Shown here: positions 61,701 to 64,000 of the stretch, in pieces | How the letters are laid out: every line of letters begins with the position of its first letter | Numbering within the stretch: the first letter of the stretch is position 1 | Source of the DNA: Agapetus fuscipes | Lineage: Eukaryota; Arthropoda; Insecta; Trichoptera; Glossosomatidae | Length of the DNA stretch: 64,000 nt | Reading direction: 5' to 3' | NCBI GenBank assembly: GCA_951799405.1 | Contig: OX637357.1 | Coordinates: forward strand, 1,505,993 to 1,569,992 | The notes under the pieces: model-generated | What the model was told of the DNA's origin: nothing | The model's input: only the letters and a program-made list of their open reading frames with translations | The model's database searches: none | Translations under genes and position numbers: made by a program

Positions 61701-61814
61701 TACCAAGAAGCAATTATCCGATTATAATCATGTTACGAATGTGTAATTGTGTGTTTTGTTTATCTCTAGATCAAAAGATGTTAGGTACTTGTGTAATTTA
61801 TATTTGATATTGAA

Positions 61815-62270
61815 AGAAGAGCCTGTATGAAAAAGCTTATGACTCTGGAGGAAATGAAAAAAGAATGAAAGGACAGAAAGAACTGGCGGTTGATCTGTAA
61901 TGTTGGCGGCTAGGGTTTATTTAATTGGAATTTGATTTCTGTTTTAGTTTTGATGTCCATAGATATTATTATTTATTAATTTAAAAATGTAATTTGTCGT
62001 GTATGTTCCTTAACTTATAAGTTGGTATGCGACTGACCACCTATGCTGTAAAAATGGTTCACTATGTCAATGTCATCCCTGTCTCAGGGAAGGACGGCAA
62101 GAGTTGCAGGGTGTAAGTCCATTTGAGATTTGGTTTTTGTGTTGTAGGTTCATATGCGGCATGTGCAAGCGCGAGCTTGTGCGTGTCTGGTTGTGAAAAT
62201 GCATGAATGTGAATCTCCATGTACAATATTTTTGCAACTTAAGATTAGATTAGATTTAGATTTGTATATT
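61815..62270 (+). mobile_element. LINE-A1 3' end: coding stub, 3' UTR and T-unit (62005-62262)
   Basis: Codons RRACMKKLMTLEEMK (61825-61860) decay to WRLICNVGG-like, then the AT-rich UTR, then TTCCTTAACTTATAAGTTGG. Plus-strand version of 15175-15605. Confidence 0.75.
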
Positions 62271-62359
62271 TTTTATTGATTGTAGAGGTATTAACCTTGT
62301 AATAACCCAATTCATCTCCTCTGTTGACCATATTACCAAGGAAGCAATTTCTAAGAAAT

Positions 62360-62535
62360 GATCTCCCCTCGGGAGCTGGGAAACCCCCACTTCAAATGAA
62401 GTAGTCGGCGTAAGGCCGCCCCCTTACCTGTAAAAATAAATAGGTTCCACTCGTCGCATGCGAAACTATTCGAGGATAAGGATAACGCGGCAATAAGTTA
62501 CACTAAATGTGCAGCTTGGTTAGTTTTTTTTTTGC
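62360..62535 (+). mobile_element. SINE-2 body, head missing
   Basis: CCTCGGGAGCTGGGAAACCC to ACTAAATGTGCAGCTTGGTT. Confidence 0.7.
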
Positions 62536-62544
62536 GTTGTAACC

Positions 62545-62592
62545 TTCTTATGACGAGCCTGTAGCGTTAACCACTAGACTACGCACCTTAGT
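62545..62592 (-). repeat. SINE-1 tRNA-part fragment
   Basis: GTTAACCACTAGACTACGCACC. Confidence 0.45.
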
Positions 62593-62704
62593 ATACGCGT
62601 ATGTGCAGCTTAGTTGCGTTGCATTAAATAAAAGGGTGAATAATGTTTTTTCAGTTGAAATTCCTGAACTTTTTGCGGGAGTGTTTCACAACGCCATTTT
62701 GGGG

Positions 62705-62822
62705 GATCTAAATCTAAATCTAAGCTGCGAAGATATGTATCATTAGAGATTCATATTAAATGCATTACCACAAGCAGACACGCATGATATCGCGCTCACA
62801 CATACTGCATGTGGACCTATCT
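62705..62822 (-). repeat. T-unit 3' half with (TCTAAA) tail
   Basis: GATCTAAATCTAAATCTAAG to CATACTGCATGTGGACCTA. Confidence 0.7.
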
Positions 62823-62831
62823 ATAATAATA

Positions 62832-63475
62832 ATCTATAATCTAAGTTGCAAGGATATATTCATTTAAAGCTCTCAGATGTATGCCCACAAACCAACAAGT
62901 GTAGTTCGCGCTTACAAATGCTGAATGTGTAATTACAAATAGAATCCAAACCTCAAATGAACATAAGCCCCACAACTTTTGCCGACCTTCCCTGAAACAG
63001 GGGTGACATTGGCAAAGTGAACCATTTTTTACAGTATGGGTGGTCAGCCTCATACCAACCTATAAGTCAAGGAATATGAATAATAAATTACATTTAAATA
63101 TAAAAAAGAACAAAACCTTTCAAAGAAATCTATACAAAAAAAAAGTCAAAAATTTCCTATGCAAAAAATGTAGCAAATGAATACACCAACATTAGAAACC
63201 AACATTGCAGATTAGCCGCCACTTCTTCCTGTCCTTGCATACTTCTTTCATTTCATCCAGAGTCATAACCTTTTTCATACAAGTCCTCCTTTTATTATGA
63301 CTCTGGATATCCCATTCATTCGCTATTTCAGAGATTTGATCCTTCCATACTTTTCTCGGTCTTCCTCTACCACGACATCCATCTATTCTAGCAACATATA
63401 CTTTCTTCGTCAATCTTTCATCACTCATTCTCTCCAAATGCCCGAACCATCTTAACATACTTCTTTTAATCTACA
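62832..63475 (-). pseudogene. LINE-A1 3' end, best copy: C-terminal codons, 3' UTR and T-unit (62832-63077)
   Basis: The minus frame from 63458 reads MLRWFGHLERMSDERLTKKV, GRGRPRKVWKDQISEIANEW, NKRRTCMKKVMTLDEMKEVC and ends KKWRLICNVGF with a stop at 63192. It is followed by ~110 bases of UTR and a complete T-unit. This joins the coding family to the dispersed repeat most clearly. RT and endonuclease are absent. Confidence 0.8.
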
Positions 63476-63512
63476 ATATAAAAAAAACCCAATCTCAAAT
63501 GAACTAACAAAT

Positions 63513-63740
63513 AACGGACATGTAGTACGTGCAGAGGACTCCAGGATCATCGAACAGTCTTGGATGGTGCCCCCTCAGGTGTTAGACCACTCGGACGTCC
63601 CAGGATGCGGTGGGCAGACAACGTTGAAGCCGACGCCGAAGTTCTGGGAGTGAGGGGACCATGGAGGGAAGCAGCACAAGACAGAGAGTCCTGGAGTATT
63701 GTGGTGCGGGAGGCCCTGAGCCTTCAAGGCTTATGAGCCG
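63513..63740 (+). pseudogene. Another non-LTR C-terminal fragment (LINE-E)
   Basis: Plus codons GHVVRAEDSRIIEQSW (63522-63570) and, one frame later, GRPRMRWADNVEADAEVLG and AAQDRESWS (63591-63700), ending LQGL at a stop near 63736. A frameshift separates the two parts. Confidence 0.6.
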
Positions 63741-63769
63741 AAGAAAGTAGGTTAAGTAAAGTAAAAAGT

Positions 63770-63897
63770 AATCTCAAATGAACATAAGCCCTACAACTCT
63801 GGCCTACCTTCCCTGAAACAGGGGTGACATTGGCAAAGTGAACCATTTTTTACAGTATGGGTGGTCAACCTCATACCAACCTATCAGTCAAGGAATT
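63770..63897 (-). repeat. T-unit 5' half
   Basis: ATCTCAAATGAACATAAGCC to ACCTATCAGTCAAGGAATTG. Confidence 0.7.
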
Positions 63898-64000
63898 GAA
63901 GAAAGGGGATGAAACATATAAAAGAGAGAGCCCTTAATAAATACAAATTGGAGGAATAAAAAACGACTTTATTTATTGAAAAACAATATCTCAATATACC

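Overview
This is animal nuclear DNA, most likely from an arthropod; the phylum is an inference from the retroelement types, because no ordinary multi-exon host gene is visible. Nothing is prokaryotic: there are no operons, ribosome binding sites, CRISPR arrays or complete structural RNA genes. Almost all of the window is layered, nested transposable elements in AT-rich spacer. Because elements have inserted into one another, several target-site duplications can be read directly and give a relative chronology.

Left part (1210-10751): a 3.31-kb segment is present nearly three times in direct tandem with almost no differences. Each unit holds, in order, about three degenerate ~170-bp monomers, a 449-bp LTR with a TATA box, an initiator and a tRNA-Leu-type primer binding site, an antisense C-terminal integrase fragment of Gypsy type, and an intronless sense ORF. 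That ORF joins a Gag-like SAP N-terminus to a DEK-family domain. It looks like a host DEK gene captured by an LTR element and then amplified together with an LTR promoter. The third unit is cut inside the DEK domain and fused by 3-bp microhomology to the last 143 bp of an LTR.

Middle and right parts (10752-64000): dispersed repeats dominate. I use these working names. T-unit: a ~245-bp repeat, about 50 dispersed copies plus a ten-unit tandem array at 23.8-26.4 kb with a four-monomer higher-order period; it is the 3' terminus of LINE-A1. LINE-A1 and LINE-A2: related non-LTR elements with different 3' ends. LINE-B, LINE-C, LINE-D: other non-LTR C-terminal fragments. SINE-1: a composite SINE with a 5S rRNA head, a tRNA-like body and an (ATT)n tail. 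SINE-2 and SINE-3: tRNA-derived SINEs. H: a family carrying a hammerhead-ribozyme-like core. MITE-1 to MITE-5 and FB1/FB2: palindromic elements. E4 and R5: unclassified dispersed repeats.

The largest single element is a 4.1-kb, 5'-truncated, EN-RT-RNaseH non-LTR retrotransposon (40888-45014) inserted in a SINE-1 copy with a 12-bp duplication and frameshifted once. A 1.05-kb nonautonomous hAT-like element (47774-48820) has a perfect 8-bp duplication. Two minisatellite families (15 bp and 30 bp), a Helitron-like 3' end and several foldback palindromes complete the window. The candidate novelties are the LTR-driven SAP-DEK cassette, the 5S-tRNA SINE, the higher-order satellite grown from a LINE tail, and the recurrent hammerhead-like motif.
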